Part shown: one piece after another, positions 54,391 to 63,193 of the stretch
How positions within the stretch are numbered: the first letter of the stretch is position 1
Layout: each line of letters begins with the position of its first letter
Source: Thiomicrorhabdus heinhorstiae
GTDB taxonomy: Bacteria > Pseudomonadota > Gammaproteobacteria > Thiomicrospirales > Thiomicrospiraceae
DNA: 64,000 bases
Direction of reading: 5' to 3'
Assembly (NCBI RefSeq): GCF_013391765.2
Contig: NZ_JACBGI020000001.1
Span: forward strand, 62,001-126,000
Program-made: the position numbers and the translations under genes
The notes under the pieces: model-generated
What the model was told of the DNA's origin: nothing
Databases searched by the model: none
What the model saw: only the letters and a program-made list of their open reading frames with translations

Positions 54391-55146
54391 ATGAAAATCC
54401 TTCTCTCCAATGACGACGGTTATTTAGCGCCGGGCATTCAAATTCTGTTTAATACCCTGCAAGCCGAATTTTCCTACAAAGAGCTGGTTGTGATGGCTCC
54501 GGATCGCAATCGTAGTGCGGCAAGTAATTCTTTAACTTTGTCGGAACCTTTGAGAATTGAGTGCCGCGATGCCGAAAAACGTATCTACAGTCTAAACGGT
54601 ACTCCGACCGACTGTGTGCATTTGGGTGTCAACGGCGGTCTGGATTACCGTCCCGATATCGTTATTTCGGGAATTAACGCTGGCGCCAATATGGGGGACG
54701 ATGTTCTTTATTCTGGCACGGTTGCCGCTGCAACCGAAGGGCGTTTTTTAGGCAAGCCATCGATTGCCGTGTCTCTATGCGGCGATGTACATTTTGCAAC
54801 CGCTGCTCAGGTGGTTTTGGATTTTTTGCAGGTATTGCCGGATTTGGCACTGAGTCAGGATACGATTATCAATATCAATGTTCCGGATATTCCTTTAGAT
54901 GAATTGAAAGGATTTAAGATAACACGTCTGGGCCGCAGACATGCTTCCGAGCCGGTTGTTCGGCAAACTGACCCGCGTGGCCTGCCTATCTACTGGATCG
55001 GCCCGGCAGGTGGAGCGGCCGATAGTGGAGCCGGCACTGATTTCGATGCGGTTGAAAAAGGTTATGCTTCGATTACACCGATGAAAATCGACCTGACCCA
55101 CTATGAAATGCTCGCACAGATGCGTGAATGGGTCGAGAGTCAGTGA
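54391..55146 (+). CDS. surE: 5'-nucleotidase/3'-nucleotidase SurE
   Basis: A 251-residue metal-dependent phosphatase. The active-site block LLSNDDGYLAPGI puts Asp8 and Asp9 where E. coli SurE has them, followed by APDRNRSAASNSLTLSEPLRIE, NGTPTDCVHLG and VISGINAGANMGDDVLYSGTVAAATEG. SurE removes phosphate from nucleotides and is linked to stationary survival. It heads the surE-pcm-yqaA-nlpD group with its start codon after the divergent Smr gene. Confidence 0.96.
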   Translation: MKILLSNDDGYLAPGIQILFNTLQAEFSYKELVVMAPDRNRSAASNSLTLSEPLRIECRDAEKRIYSLNGTPTDCVHLGVNGGLDYRPDIVISGINAGANMGDDVLYSGTVAAATEGRFLGKPSIAVSLCGDVHFATAAQVVLDFLQVLPDLALSQDTIININVPDIPLDELKGFKITRLGRRHASEPVVRQTDPRGLPIYWIGPAGGAADSGAGTDFDAVEKGYASITPMKIDLTHYEMLAQMREWVESQ

Positions 55147-55201
55147 GATAAACCGTATGCAGTACCCGAATGCCGCTTTTGCCCGTCACCAAGGAGTCGG
55201 G

Positions 55202-55834
55202 ATGACCTCGCAAAGAACGCGTAATCGGATGGTGGATGCGTTAGCGGAACAGGGTATTCAAAATCCGGATGTGCTTAGCGCATTGCGTCAGGTTCCGAGA
55301 CATCTGTTCCTTGACGAGGCTCTGGCTTCGAGATCCTATGAAAATACCGCCTTACCGATCGGCTATGGACAAACGATTTCCCAACCTTGGGTGGTAGCGA
55401 CGATGACTCAGTGGCTGTTGCAAGGTGGACCGGTAAAAAGAGTTCTGGAAATCGGCACCGGTTCCGGATATCAAACGGCTATATTGGCACTGCTGGTTGA
55501 TCAGGTTTTTACCGTAGAACGAATTTTGCCTTTATCTGGAAAGGCACGTCAGACATTGTCCGCTCTGCAACTTGATAATATCGAGTATTCCATCAGTGAC
55601 GGTCATTGGGGTTGGGCAGACAAGGCGCCATTCGATGCGATTATTTCCGCGGCCTCTCCGAATGAATTGCCGACCGAGTTAATTGAACAGCTCAAAGTCG
55701 GAGGCAGACTGATTCTGCCAATCGGCAGCGAGCAGCAAGGTTTATACGGTTACGAAAAGACGCTCTCCGGCGTTAAGAAAACAAAACTGGCGGACGTCTT
55801 GTTCGTCCCGATGAAACAAGGAGTCGAAGTTTGA
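55202..55834 (+). CDS. pcm: Protein-L-isoaspartate O-methyltransferase
   Basis: A 210-residue SAM-dependent enzyme that repairs isoaspartyl damage in proteins. It begins MTSQRTRNRMVDALAEQGI, has PRHLFLDEALASRSYENTALPIGYGQTISQPWVVATMT, and SAM-binding VLEIGTGSGYQTAILALLV, all typical. I chose ATG 55202, five bases after AAGGAG, over ATG 55157, which also is in frame but has a weaker site; the short form lines up with Pseudomonas Pcm. The next gene starts inside its last four bases. Confidence 0.95.
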   Translation: MTSQRTRNRMVDALAEQGIQNPDVLSALRQVPRHLFLDEALASRSYENTALPIGYGQTISQPWVVATMTQWLLQGGPVKRVLEIGTGSGYQTAILALLVDQVFTVERILPLSGKARQTLSALQLDNIEYSISDGHWGWADKAPFDAIISAASPNELPTELIEQLKVGGRLILPIGSEQQGLYGYEKTLSGVKKTKLADVLFVPMKQGVEV

Positions 55835-56412
55835 AGCTATTTTCAAAGCTTTATGATCGGGTTTTAAGCTGGTCTAAACATCCTAAAGCGCAATGGTATC
55901 TTGGTGGAATGAGTTTTGCTGAATCGTCGTTTTTCCCGATTCCTCCTGATGTCATGCTGATGCCAATGAGTTTGGCTCGGCCTGAGAAGGCCTTTTTTTA
56001 TGCTTGGATTACGACTATCTTCTCTCTGCTTGGAGGGCTACTTGGTTATGCGTTAGGCTTCTGGTTGATGGATGTCTTGCTCCCAATATTGGATTCGGCT
56101 GGTTACGGGCCCAAACTGGCACAGGCTCAGACATTTTTCGATGAATACGGTGTTTGGGTCGTGTTTATTGCCGGTTTCAGTCCCGTACCCTATAAAGTTT
56201 TCACCATTAGCGCCGGTGCCAGTGCCATGGCGTTGCTGCCGTTTATTATCGCTTCCTTCATCGGACGCGGGGCGCGTTTCTTTCTGGTGGCCGCCGCTAT
56301 GCGCTGGGGCGGTAAGCGTTTTGAGGATTCGCTAAGAAAATGGGTTGACGCTATAGGTTGGGGGTTAGTAGGATTATTGTTACTTTATTTTGTATATAAG
56401 TGGATGGTTTGA
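55831..56412 (+). CDS. YqaA-type DedA-family membrane protein
   Basis: A 193-residue inner-membrane protein of the DedA/SNARE-associated family, in the YqaA branch. It has the FAESSFFPIPPDVMLMPMSLARP and FIAGFSPVPYKVFTISAGA segments, the two conserved reentrant motifs, and four or five helices. DedA proteins are thought to flip or transport polyprenyl or phospholipid carriers; the YqaA role is not settled. Start is TTG 55831 after AAGGAGTCG, overlapping pcm by four bases. Its stop overlaps the candidate nlpD ATG. Confidence 0.87.
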   Translation: MKLFSKLYDRVLSWSKHPKAQWYLGGMSFAESSFFPIPPDVMLMPMSLARPEKAFFYAWITTIFSLLGGLLGYALGFWLMDVLLPILDSAGYGPKLAQAQTFFDEYGVWVVFIAGFSPVPYKVFTISAGASAMALLPFIIASFIGRGARFFLVAAAMRWGGKRFEDSLRKWVDAIGWGLVGLLLLYFVYKWMV

Positions 56413-57224
56413 TGCAGGTTTTAAGGGCTGAATTACGTAGCAATATGAGTTTAATTACCAAGCTGAAAGTTTTGGGTTTGGCTGTTTTTTTCTCTGTTTC
56501 CGGCTGTTCGTCACCTTTTAAATATGAACCGACATCGGATTCTGAAATTTCGGGTGGTTCGGCAAAATGTACTTCACCCTATGTAGTGCAAAAAGGCGAC
56601 AGTTTAAGTGTGATCGCTAAAAAGTGTGCGGTCGATATGCTCGACCTTGCGAAACTCAACGATTTGCCGCCACCTTATACGATTTATCCGCAACAAAACC
56701 TGCTTTTACCGTTTAGCGAAAATGCCGAAGAAAAAGCTGTTGAGATTGTTAAACCTCGAGTTGTGGCTGCTGACGGGGTTGAAGTGGCTTCGGCTAAAAA
56801 ATCCGATCTGCAGGTGAGCGAGTTGGATGATATGAGTCAGAAGGCTCCGGTGGCTTGGCGTTGGCCAGTGACCCAGAAACTACAGTATAAATTCGTCCGC
56901 GATGCCCGTGGAGTTCGATCTCTTGAAATCTATGCCAAACCAGGTACACCTATTTTTGCCGTGGCTCCGGGAGAGGTGGTTTATTCCGGTAACGGTATTG
57001 TCGACTACGGCCAGATGCTGATGATTAGACATGACGACGGTTATTTATCCACTTACGCTCATAACAGCAGCCTGCTGGTGCAGGAAGGCGAAAGAGTCAA
57101 GCGCGGTCAGAAAATTGCTCTGAGCGGGGCAACCGGTAGCACTAAAACGGCCAAGCTGTATCTCGAAGCGCGACTGAGAGGCAAGAAAGTCGATATCACT
57201 AAAGTCTTACACTACCGACCATAA
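56412..57224 (+). CDS. nlpD: NlpD-type lipoprotein (LysM and degenerate LytM/M23 domains)
   Basis: A 270-residue outer-membrane lipoprotein. The signal region ends in SVSGC (lipidated Cys32), then comes a LysM domain (YVVQKGDSLSVIAKKCAVDMLDLAKLND) and a C-terminal M23 fold (KPGTPIFAVAPGEVVYSGNGIVDYGQMLMIRHDDGYLSTYAH). The usual H-L-H-F-E catalytic box is KLYLEARLR here, so the metal-binding His is lost; like E. coli NlpD it should activate amidases rather than cut murein. ATG 56412 overlaps the yqaA stop; ATG 56445 gives a shorter signal peptide. rpoS does not follow. Confidence 0.9.
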   Translation: MQVLRAELRSNMSLITKLKVLGLAVFFSVSGCSSPFKYEPTSDSEISGGSAKCTSPYVVQKGDSLSVIAKKCAVDMLDLAKLNDLPPPYTIYPQQNLLLPFSENAEEKAVEIVKPRVVAADGVEVASAKKSDLQVSELDDMSQKAPVAWRWPVTQKLQYKFVRDARGVRSLEIYAKPGTPIFAVAPGEVVYSGNGIVDYGQMLMIRHDDGYLSTYAHNSSLLVQEGERVKRGQKIALSGATGSTKTAKLYLEARLRGKKVDITKVLHYRP

Positions 57225-57260
57225 GGCTGTTTGTAGTCAGTTCGATTATTGAACCAACGC

Positions 57261-57632
57261 TCAGCCGAGTATCAGAGCCAGAAGGATCTCCCGGTCTTCT
57301 GTGGTAATGACATTGTAGGTACGGCAGGCGGCATCGTTTGCCATTACCTCCAGACCGACTCCCTTTCGGGTACAGTAGGCAAACAGTTTCGGGTCAGGGA
57401 AAACTTGCCGATCGCCGGTTCCGAGAATGATCACTTCCGGTTGTTTTTCCAAAAGCAAATCGAGAGAGGCTTCGTCCAGCGCTTCGATGTCTGCACATGG
57501 CCATTCAGCCTCAATTTCAGTTTGAGTAATGAAGCAGCTACGGTTCAGTAGGCGATCATTAACTTTTACTTCTCCCGGAGAGTAATGTTTGATGGTGTTG
57601 ATATTCGAGTCGCGGTGTTCACTGAATTTCAT
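57261..57632 (-). CDS. Mth938-domain (DUF498) protein
   Basis: A 123-residue protein with the Mth938 fold. The N-terminal strands (IKHYSPGEVKVNDRLLNRSCFIT) lead to EVIILGTGDRQVFPDPKLFAYCTRKGVGLEVMANDAACRTYNVITTEDREILLALI, which is the diagnostic second half (compare Xcc1710 and NDUFAF3-like proteins). Mitochondrial relatives assist complex I assembly; bacterial ones are uncharacterised. It is convergent with nlpD over a 36-base gap and divergent from alaC. Confidence 0.85.
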   Translation of the reverse strand: MKFSEHRDSNINTIKHYSPGEVKVNDRLLNRSCFITQTEIEAEWPCADIEALDEASLDLLLEKQPEVIILGTGDRQVFPDPKLFAYCTRKGVGLEVMANDAACRTYNVITTEDREILLALILG

Positions 57633-57772
57633 AATCGAATGTTATCCTTGTATCTGGCCGTTTTCCGAAGGATGGTAATTTTTACCAGTTGCTCGGATAT
57701 TTCGTTGAGGATAAAGTGAAAAATACAGCGATCTTTTAAGGCGATTTAAAAGGCTTTCACGTCGATTTTCAT

Positions 57773-57800
57773 TTGACGAAAAAACTGGATGCTGTATCAT
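57773..57800 (+). promoter_or_regulatory. Probable promoter of alaC-hom
   Basis: TTGACG (57773-57778) and TATCAT (57795-57800) are separated by 16 bases. Transcription near 57807 gives a leader of about 92 bases before the alaC GTG. Confidence 0.55.
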
Positions 57801-57898
57801 TATTCCTTTATTTTTATTCCCTCGTTTTTCTGTGTTTCGGCGGGTAACTAATCCGATGAATTATACCCTTAAGAGCACTTTTTAGAAGGCTAACATTC

Positions 57899-59095
57899 GT
57901 GGCAGACGATTTTCAGAGAATCAAAAGACTCCCTCCTTACGTATTCAATATTACCGGAGAGCTAAAAGCGGAAGCGAGACGTAGAGGCGAAGACATTATC
58001 GATTTTGGGATGGGCAACCCGGACCAGGATACGCCAAAGCATATCGTTGATAAGTTAATCGAAGTAGTTCAGCGTGAAGGCACGCACCGTTATTCCGTTT
58101 CTCAAGGTATTCCCCGTTTAAGAAAAGCGATTTGTAACTGGTACAAAAGCAAATTCGATGTCGACTTGGACCCGGACAGTGAAGCGGTCGTAACCATCGG
58201 TTCCAAGGAAGGTCTTGCGCACCTTGCACTTGCGACGGTTGATAAAGGGGATACCGTTCTGGTTCCAAACCCGGCTTACCCGATTCACCCTTACGGTTTT
58301 GTTATCGCCGGTGCCGATATCCGTCACGTGCGCATGACGCCTGACGTCGATTTCTTTGAAGAGCTGGAAAAAGCCATCAAGGAATCATGGCCGAAGCCAA
58401 AAATGCTGGTCATTAACTTCCCTGGGAATCCGACCACGCAAACAGTTGAGTTGGACTTCTTTGAGAAAGTGATTGCGATTGCCAAAGAGCATGGCATGTG
58501 GGTCATCCACGATTTGGCATACGCCGATCTTGCTTTCGATGGTTATAAAGCGCCATCGATCATGCAGGTGGAAGGGGCTAAAGAGATTGCCGTTGAGTTC
58601 TACACGCTTTCCAAGAGCTATAACATGCCGGGTTGGCGTGTCGGTTTCATGGTTGGGAATCCCGAATTGGTCCATGCCCTAAAACGTATGAAATCTTATC
58701 TGGATTACGGTACTTTCACTCCGATTCAGGTGGCGGCAATTACCGCGCTTGAAGGGCCACAGGACTGTGTACAGGAAATCTGTGATATGTACAAGTCTCG
58801 CCGTGACGTACTGTGTAACGGTTTGAACTCGATCGGTTGGGAAGTCGAACCGCCGAAAGCGACTATGTTTGTTTGGGCACCGATTCCAGAGCCATATCGT
58901 CATATGGGGTCTTTGGAGTTCTCCAAAAAATTGCTGACGGAAGCGAAAGTAGCGGTTGCACCTGGCATCGGATTCGGTGATTACGGCGACGATCACGTGC
59001 GTTTCGGTTTGATCGAAAACGAGCATCGTACTCGTCAAGCGATTCGTGGAATTCGCGATATGTTCCGTAAGGACGGATTGATTAAACAAGATTAA
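57899..59095 (+). CDS. alaC: Alanine transaminase AlaC-type PLP aminotransferase
   Basis: A 398-residue class I/II aminotransferase, homologous to E. coli AlaC, which makes alanine from pyruvate and glutamate. PLP lysine is Lys239 in [20 protein letters not shown]; the phosphate and pocket blocks are in [32 protein letters not shown] and [17 protein letters not shown], and the C terminus has [19 protein letters not shown] with the substrate Arg. GTG 57899 follows AGAAGG. hom follows by 16 bases, a linkage common in beta- and gammaproteobacteria. Confidence 0.93.
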   Translation: MADDFQRIKRLPPYVFNITGELKAEARRRGEDIIDFGMGNPDQDTPKHIVDKLIEVVQREGTHRYSVSQGIPRLRKAICNWYKSKFDVDLDPDSEAVVTIGSKEGLAHLALATVDKGDTVLVPNPAYPIHPYGFVIAGADIRHVRMTPDVDFFEELEKAIKESWPKPKMLVINFPGNPTTQTVELDFFEKVIAIAKEHGMWVIHDLAYADLAFDGYKAPSIMQVEGAKEIAVEFYTLSKSYNMPGWRVGFMVGNPELVHALKRMKSYLDYGTFTPIQVAAITALEGPQDCVQEICDMYKSRRDVLCNGLNSIGWEVEPPKATMFVWAPIPEPYRHMGSLEFSKKLLTEAKVAVAPGIGFGDYGDDHVRFGLIENEHRTRQAIRGIRDMFRKDGLIKQD

Positions 59096-59111
59096 CTAGG
59101 ATAAAAACAGA

Positions 59112-60422
59112 ATGAAACCAGTCAAAATCGGTTTGTTGGGATTAGGAACCGTCGGAGGCGGCACACTCGAAATCTTGCAAAAAACGCTTCCTGAAATTCA
59201 AGGGCGCCTTGGGCAAAGCATCGAAGTAGTTGCCATTGCAGTGCGCGATTTAAATCGCCCACGTTCGGTTGATACCACCGGAATCGAGTTGACTGATGAT
59301 CCTATGCAGGTTGTTACGCACCCTGATGTCGAAATTGTAGTCGAACTGATGGGTGGAACCGGTCTGGCCCGAGATCTTCTAAGTGAAGCGATTCGTCTGG
59401 GCAAGCATGTCGTGACTGCCAACAAAGCGTTAATTGCCGAGTTTGGGAATGAGTTGTTTGCACTGGCGGCAGAGAATAATGTCATCGTCAATTATGAAGC
59501 AGCGGTTGCCGGCGGTATTCCGGTTATTAAAGCCGTTCGCGAAGGCCTTGCAGCCAATAAGATTGAGTGGTTGGCCGGAATTATCAACGGGACCGGAAAC
59601 TACATTCTGACCGAAATGAAAAAACCGGGTGCCGATTTTGCCGCAGTGCTTAAGGTCGCGCAAGAGCTGGGTTATGCCGAAGCCGATCCGACTTTCGATG
59701 TCGAAGGGATCGATGCAGCGCATAAATTGACGATTTTGGCTTCGATCGCGTTTGGTATCGAGCTGCAATTCAATAAAGTCTATACCGAAGGGATCAGTAA
59801 AGTCACGGCGGAAGACATTCAATTTGCTGAAAAACTGGGCTATCAGATCAAACATTTGGGTGTTGCCAGTCGGACTGACAACGGTTTCTCCTTGCGTGTC
59901 CATCCGACTTTGATTCCGAATTCGGTTCTGCTTGCCAATGTGCATGGCGTAATGAACTCGGTTCTGGTTAAAGGCGATCATGTCGGATCGACCATGTATT
60001 ACGGTCCAGGTGCAGGTGCAGGTCCGACGGCAAGTGCCGTGGTTGCCGACATTATTGACGTGATTCGTTGGCGCGAGCAACCTCAGAAAGCGCGTGTGCC
60101 GGCTTTGGGATTTGTTACTGAAGCTCTGCAATCTGCACCGGTGGTTTCAATTGAAGAGATTGAAACTCGTTACTATATTCGCTGTTTTGCACAGGATCAT
60201 GCCGGTGTCTTGGCTAAAATCACTTCGGTTATGGCCAAGCACAACATCAGTATCGAGCAGGTCGTGCAGGAGCCGTGCAAATCACAGCCGCAGGACGCAA
60301 CTTTGGTGATGTTGACCAACAGAGTCAAGGAAGCCAACTTGAATGCGGCACTGAGTGATCTATCGCAGTTGGAAGAGATCGACGGAGAGATTGCACGCAT
60401 TCGTTTGGAAAGCCTGCAATAA
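59112..60422 (+). CDS. hom: Homoserine dehydrogenase
   Basis: A 436-residue monofunctional enzyme that reduces aspartate semialdehyde to homoserine, the branch point to threonine and methionine. It has the nucleotide-binding GLLGLGTVGGGTLEIL, TANKALIAEFGNELF, NYEAAVAGGIPVIKA, LAGIINGTGNYILTEM and AEADPTFDVEGIDAAHKL blocks, and a C-terminal ACT domain beginning HAGVLAKITSVMAKHNISIEQVVQ. The ACT domain usually gives threonine inhibition. It is part of an alaC-hom operon that ends at the terminator at 60465. Confidence 0.97.
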   Translation: MKPVKIGLLGLGTVGGGTLEILQKTLPEIQGRLGQSIEVVAIAVRDLNRPRSVDTTGIELTDDPMQVVTHPDVEIVVELMGGTGLARDLLSEAIRLGKHVVTANKALIAEFGNELFALAAENNVIVNYEAAVAGGIPVIKAVREGLAANKIEWLAGIINGTGNYILTEMKKPGADFAAVLKVAQELGYAEADPTFDVEGIDAAHKLTILASIAFGIELQFNKVYTEGISKVTAEDIQFAEKLGYQIKHLGVASRTDNGFSLRVHPTLIPNSVLLANVHGVMNSVLVKGDHVGSTMYYGPGAGAGPTASAVVADIIDVIRWREQPQKARVPALGFVTEALQSAPVVSIEEIETRYYIRCFAQDHAGVLAKITSVMAKHNISIEQVVQEPCKSQPQDATLVMLTNRVKEANLNAALSDLSQLEEIDGEIARIRLESLQ

Positions 60423-60464
60423 AGCCAGGAGCCGGTTTGCAAACTGACTCGAATCAATTCGATT

Positions 60465-60499
60465 AAACGGAAAAGTCGGCTTGCCGGCTTTTTTCGTTT
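60465..60499 (+). terminator. Intrinsic terminator after hom
   Basis: AAGTCGG and CCGGCTT pair around CTTG; outer AAACG and CGTTT extend the stem, and the 3' arm carries a run of six T. It ends alaC-hom. Confidence 0.7.
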
Positions 60500-60523
60500 A
60501 AATGCAACAGAGAAAGGAATGAA

Positions 60524-61549
60524 ATGTCTCACTCTTTAACGTTATGGATTCCGAATTTCAACAGAGTGCTGCAGACTTTGATCGAAATCGGCGCCGATGA
60601 TGACAAGACCAGCTTGCCTGCGCTACAGACTTTATGGGCGAGAGGCGATCTGTTAAGTGCGCGTGAAGAAGATTTTTACTCCCACGCCTGTTACCTGTTT
60701 CATCAAGCCAATACCTTTCCGGTTGCTCCTCTGGAAGCTTCGCTGCAAATTGACGATTTTGATTCACGGGCGTTCTGGGTTCGAGTCGACCCGGTACAGA
60801 TGATTCCGGATCGGGATACCCTGGTGCTGATTCCTCCTCAGGATTTGAATATTCAGGAAGAGGAGTCGAAAGCGTTGCTTGCAACCTTTAATGAGCATTT
60901 CGGTGCCGATGGTGTGACATTGGAGTTTGGAGGCCCGAGCCAGTGGTATCTGCGTATTGCGCAACCGGTGGATATTTCCAGTACGTCTTTGCCGAGCGCA
61001 GCTTACCGGAATTTGCACGGGCTTTACCCGCAGGGAAATGCGGCGACCTATTGGCGGCAGTTGATGAACGAAACTCAAATGCTGTTTTTCGATCATCCGG
61101 TCAATCAGGCAAGGCGAGATCAAGGTTTAGCGGAAATCAACAGTGTATGGGTCTGGGGAGAAGGGTTGCTGGAAGGCGATAAAATCAAGCAGCGTCCTCA
61201 GGCGGCGATTAGTGCGAGCAGCAGTTATCTGCAAGCTCTGGCATTAAACTGCCAGGCAGTCTGGCAACCACAGGCTGCAAAGTTATCTTCGTGTTTGAGT
61301 TTTAATTTTAATGAAGCTTCGTCTATTCAGCATGAATTGGCGGTGATCGATATTGACGATCGCCATTTTAATGAAGATATCCTGGTGGAATTCGATCGGG
61401 ACTGGTTTCAACCGGCCTTACAAGCATTGAAAGAGAAAAAGATTCACTCTTTATTGATCGATTTAGGCGGTAAAAATATACTGCACTTCAAGCCGCCGCA
61501 CTTACGCAGATTCTGGCGGAGAAAAACGGTCGTTACACGTATGTTATAG
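60524..61549 (+). CDS. Conserved protein of COG4255 type, function unknown
   Basis: A 341-residue cytoplasmic protein without signal or membrane segment. Recognisable pieces are LTLWIPNFNRVLQ at the start, FWVRVDPVQMIPDRDTLVLI, LYPQGNAATYWRQLMNETQMLFFDHPVNQAR and SVWVWGEGLL, then VIDIDDRHFNEDILVEFDRDWFQPALQAL and a basic tail (RRFWRRKTVVTRML). The pieces WVRVDPV...D and PVNQ.R...NSVW.WG.G match a family often annotated as cofactor-independent phosphoglycerate mutase; I do not trust that label because the metal and serine blocks of that enzyme are not seen. It often neighbours hom/thrC and recJ. AAAGGAA precedes the ATG. Confidence 0.72.
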   Translation: MSHSLTLWIPNFNRVLQTLIEIGADDDKTSLPALQTLWARGDLLSAREEDFYSHACYLFHQANTFPVAPLEASLQIDDFDSRAFWVRVDPVQMIPDRDTLVLIPPQDLNIQEEESKALLATFNEHFGADGVTLEFGGPSQWYLRIAQPVDISSTSLPSAAYRNLHGLYPQGNAATYWRQLMNETQMLFFDHPVNQARRDQGLAEINSVWVWGEGLLEGDKIKQRPQAAISASSSYLQALALNCQAVWQPQAAKLSSCLSFNFNEASSIQHELAVIDIDDRHFNEDILVEFDRDWFQPALQALKEKKIHSLLIDLGGKNILHFKPPHLRRFWRRKTVVTRML

Positions 61550-61645
61550 CGAAAGCTACCCTGGCGTTTTGTAATTTGAAAGCGCAATTTGCGGCGCTTT
61601 TCGGTATAATTCGCCCATCTTTTTATTTTCAAATACAGGTTCGAC

Positions 61646-63118
61646 ATGAAATTTATCGAAACTCGTGGCAATGACGGTCAAAGACCGACAAGCATCACAT
61701 TTTCTCAAGCGATTTTAAGTCCAATGTCTTCTTTTGGCGGGATCTATTCTCCGGAAAGTCTACCGGCATTTGACGAAGCTTTCTTTCAGGCGCATATTGA
61801 TTCTGGCTATAAAACGCTGGCTCGAGATGTGTTAAGCGCGTTTGAGGTTGATATCGATCAGAATGTGATTGATGAGGCTTTGAACCTATACGACGAATTC
61901 GATGATCCGAATAATCCGGTTCCGGTTGTTAAAGTCTACGATGATTTGTATGTCAGCGAGTTGTATCACGGCCCGACGCGTGCATTTAAAGATATGGCGC
62001 TACAACCGTTCGGAAAGGTATTGTCTGCTGTAGCTCAGGAGCGCGACGAAAATTACCTGATTCTGGCGGCCACCAGTGGGGATACCGGACCGGCGGCTTT
62101 GGAAACCTTCAAGAACCGTGATAAGGTCCAGGTTGCCTGTTTATATCCGGACGGTGGTACTTCGGATGTTCAGCGTCTGCAGATGGTGACCGAAGATGCG
62201 GCCAACCTGAAGGTCATCGGTATTCACGGCGACTTTGACGATGCCCAGTCCGCTTTGAAAACGCTTCTGGTATCTGATAAGTTCAATGCCGCCTTGAAAG
62301 AGAAAAATATTTCGCTGTCAGCAGCGAATTCGGTCAACTTCGGCCGCATTATTTTCCAAACGATTTACCATGTCTACAGCTATCTGGAACTGGTGCGTCA
62401 GGGCGCTATCGTGCTTGGCGAACAGGTTTATCTGAATGTACCAAGCGGTAACTTCGGTAATGCCTTAGGCGGTTATTACGCTTATAAAATGGGATTGCCG
62501 GTCAAGCAGATTCACATCGCATCCAACAGCAACAATGTTTTGACGAAATTCATTACGACCGGTAAGTACGATTTGCGTGGTGCCAGCGTGATTCCGACAA
62601 CGTCACCGGCAATGGATATTCTCAAGTCTTCGAACATTGAACGCATTCTGTTTGATCTGTTCGGTGCCGAGCGAACAAAAGAGTTGATGTTGCAGCTTGA
62701 TCAGGAAAAGCATTACGAGTTGAATGCCGCTGAATTGCAGCAGGTTCAAGCGATTTTCGCCGCAGATTTCTGTACCGATGCAGAGGGCTTGGATTATATC
62801 AAACAGGCTTTCGAGGTTGGATATCTGATGTGTCCGCATACCGCAACCTGTTTTAAAGCTTACGATACGTGCCGTGAAGACAAATCGGTGAAAACCATCG
62901 CCTACTCGACGGCAGAATGGACCAAATTCTCTCCGGTAATCGCTTATGCCTTAACCGGAGATAAACCGGAGCATGACATCGATGCGCTCGAATTGATTGC
63001 GACGAAGGCGCAGGTCGCTATTCCGCAGCAAATCGCATCGCTGTTTGCCAAGCCGATTACTCAGACTACGGTGATCGATAAGGCAGATATTGAAAAAGAG
63101 ATCCTGGATTTCTTGTAA
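61646..63118 (+). CDS. thrC: Threonine synthase
   Basis: A 490-residue PLP enzyme converting phosphohomoserine to threonine. It has the PLP lysine Lys115 in ELYHGPTRAFKDMALQPFG, AATSGDTGPAALE, GDFDDAQSALKTL, SANSVNFGRIIFQTIYHVYSYL and VPSGNFGNALGGYYAYKMGLPV, which place it in the plant/enterobacterial-like long group, although it is longer than E. coli ThrC (428 aa). TATAAT at 61605-61610 may be a -10 element. A strong terminator ends it. thrB is not adjacent. Confidence 0.96.
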   Translation: MKFIETRGNDGQRPTSITFSQAILSPMSSFGGIYSPESLPAFDEAFFQAHIDSGYKTLARDVLSAFEVDIDQNVIDEALNLYDEFDDPNNPVPVVKVYDDLYVSELYHGPTRAFKDMALQPFGKVLSAVAQERDENYLILAATSGDTGPAALETFKNRDKVQVACLYPDGGTSDVQRLQMVTEDAANLKVIGIHGDFDDAQSALKTLLVSDKFNAALKEKNISLSAANSVNFGRIIFQTIYHVYSYLELVRQGAIVLGEQVYLNVPSGNFGNALGGYYAYKMGLPVKQIHIASNSNNVLTKFITTGKYDLRGASVIPTTSPAMDILKSSNIERILFDLFGAERTKELMLQLDQEKHYELNAAELQQVQAIFAADFCTDAEGLDYIKQAFEVGYLMCPHTATCFKAYDTCREDKSVKTIAYSTAEWTKFSPVIAYALTGDKPEHDIDALELIATKAQVAIPQQIASLFAKPITQTTVIDKADIEKEILDFL

Positions 63119-63140
63119 GATTCAAGAGAAAGAAGTATCA

Positions 63141-63180
63141 AAAAAACCGCTTAAACATTTGTTGTTTAAGCGGTTTTTTT
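63141..63180. terminator. Intrinsic terminator, bidirectional
   Basis: ACCGCTTAAACA and TGTTTAAGCGGT form a 12-bp stem around a short loop, flanked by A- and T-runs, between convergent thrC and recJ. Confidence 0.9.
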
Positions 63181-63193
63181 ATTTTCCGGTCTC

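Noticed and set aside
59430-60131. A 233-codon minus-strand open frame inside hom
   Set aside because: It is antisense to a complete homoserine dehydrogenase and has no ribosome site.
60524-61549. Labelling the gene as phosphoglycerate mutase
   Set aside because: I do not see the serine and metal-binding motifs of cofactor-independent phosphoglycerate mutase; the label is only an annotation habit.
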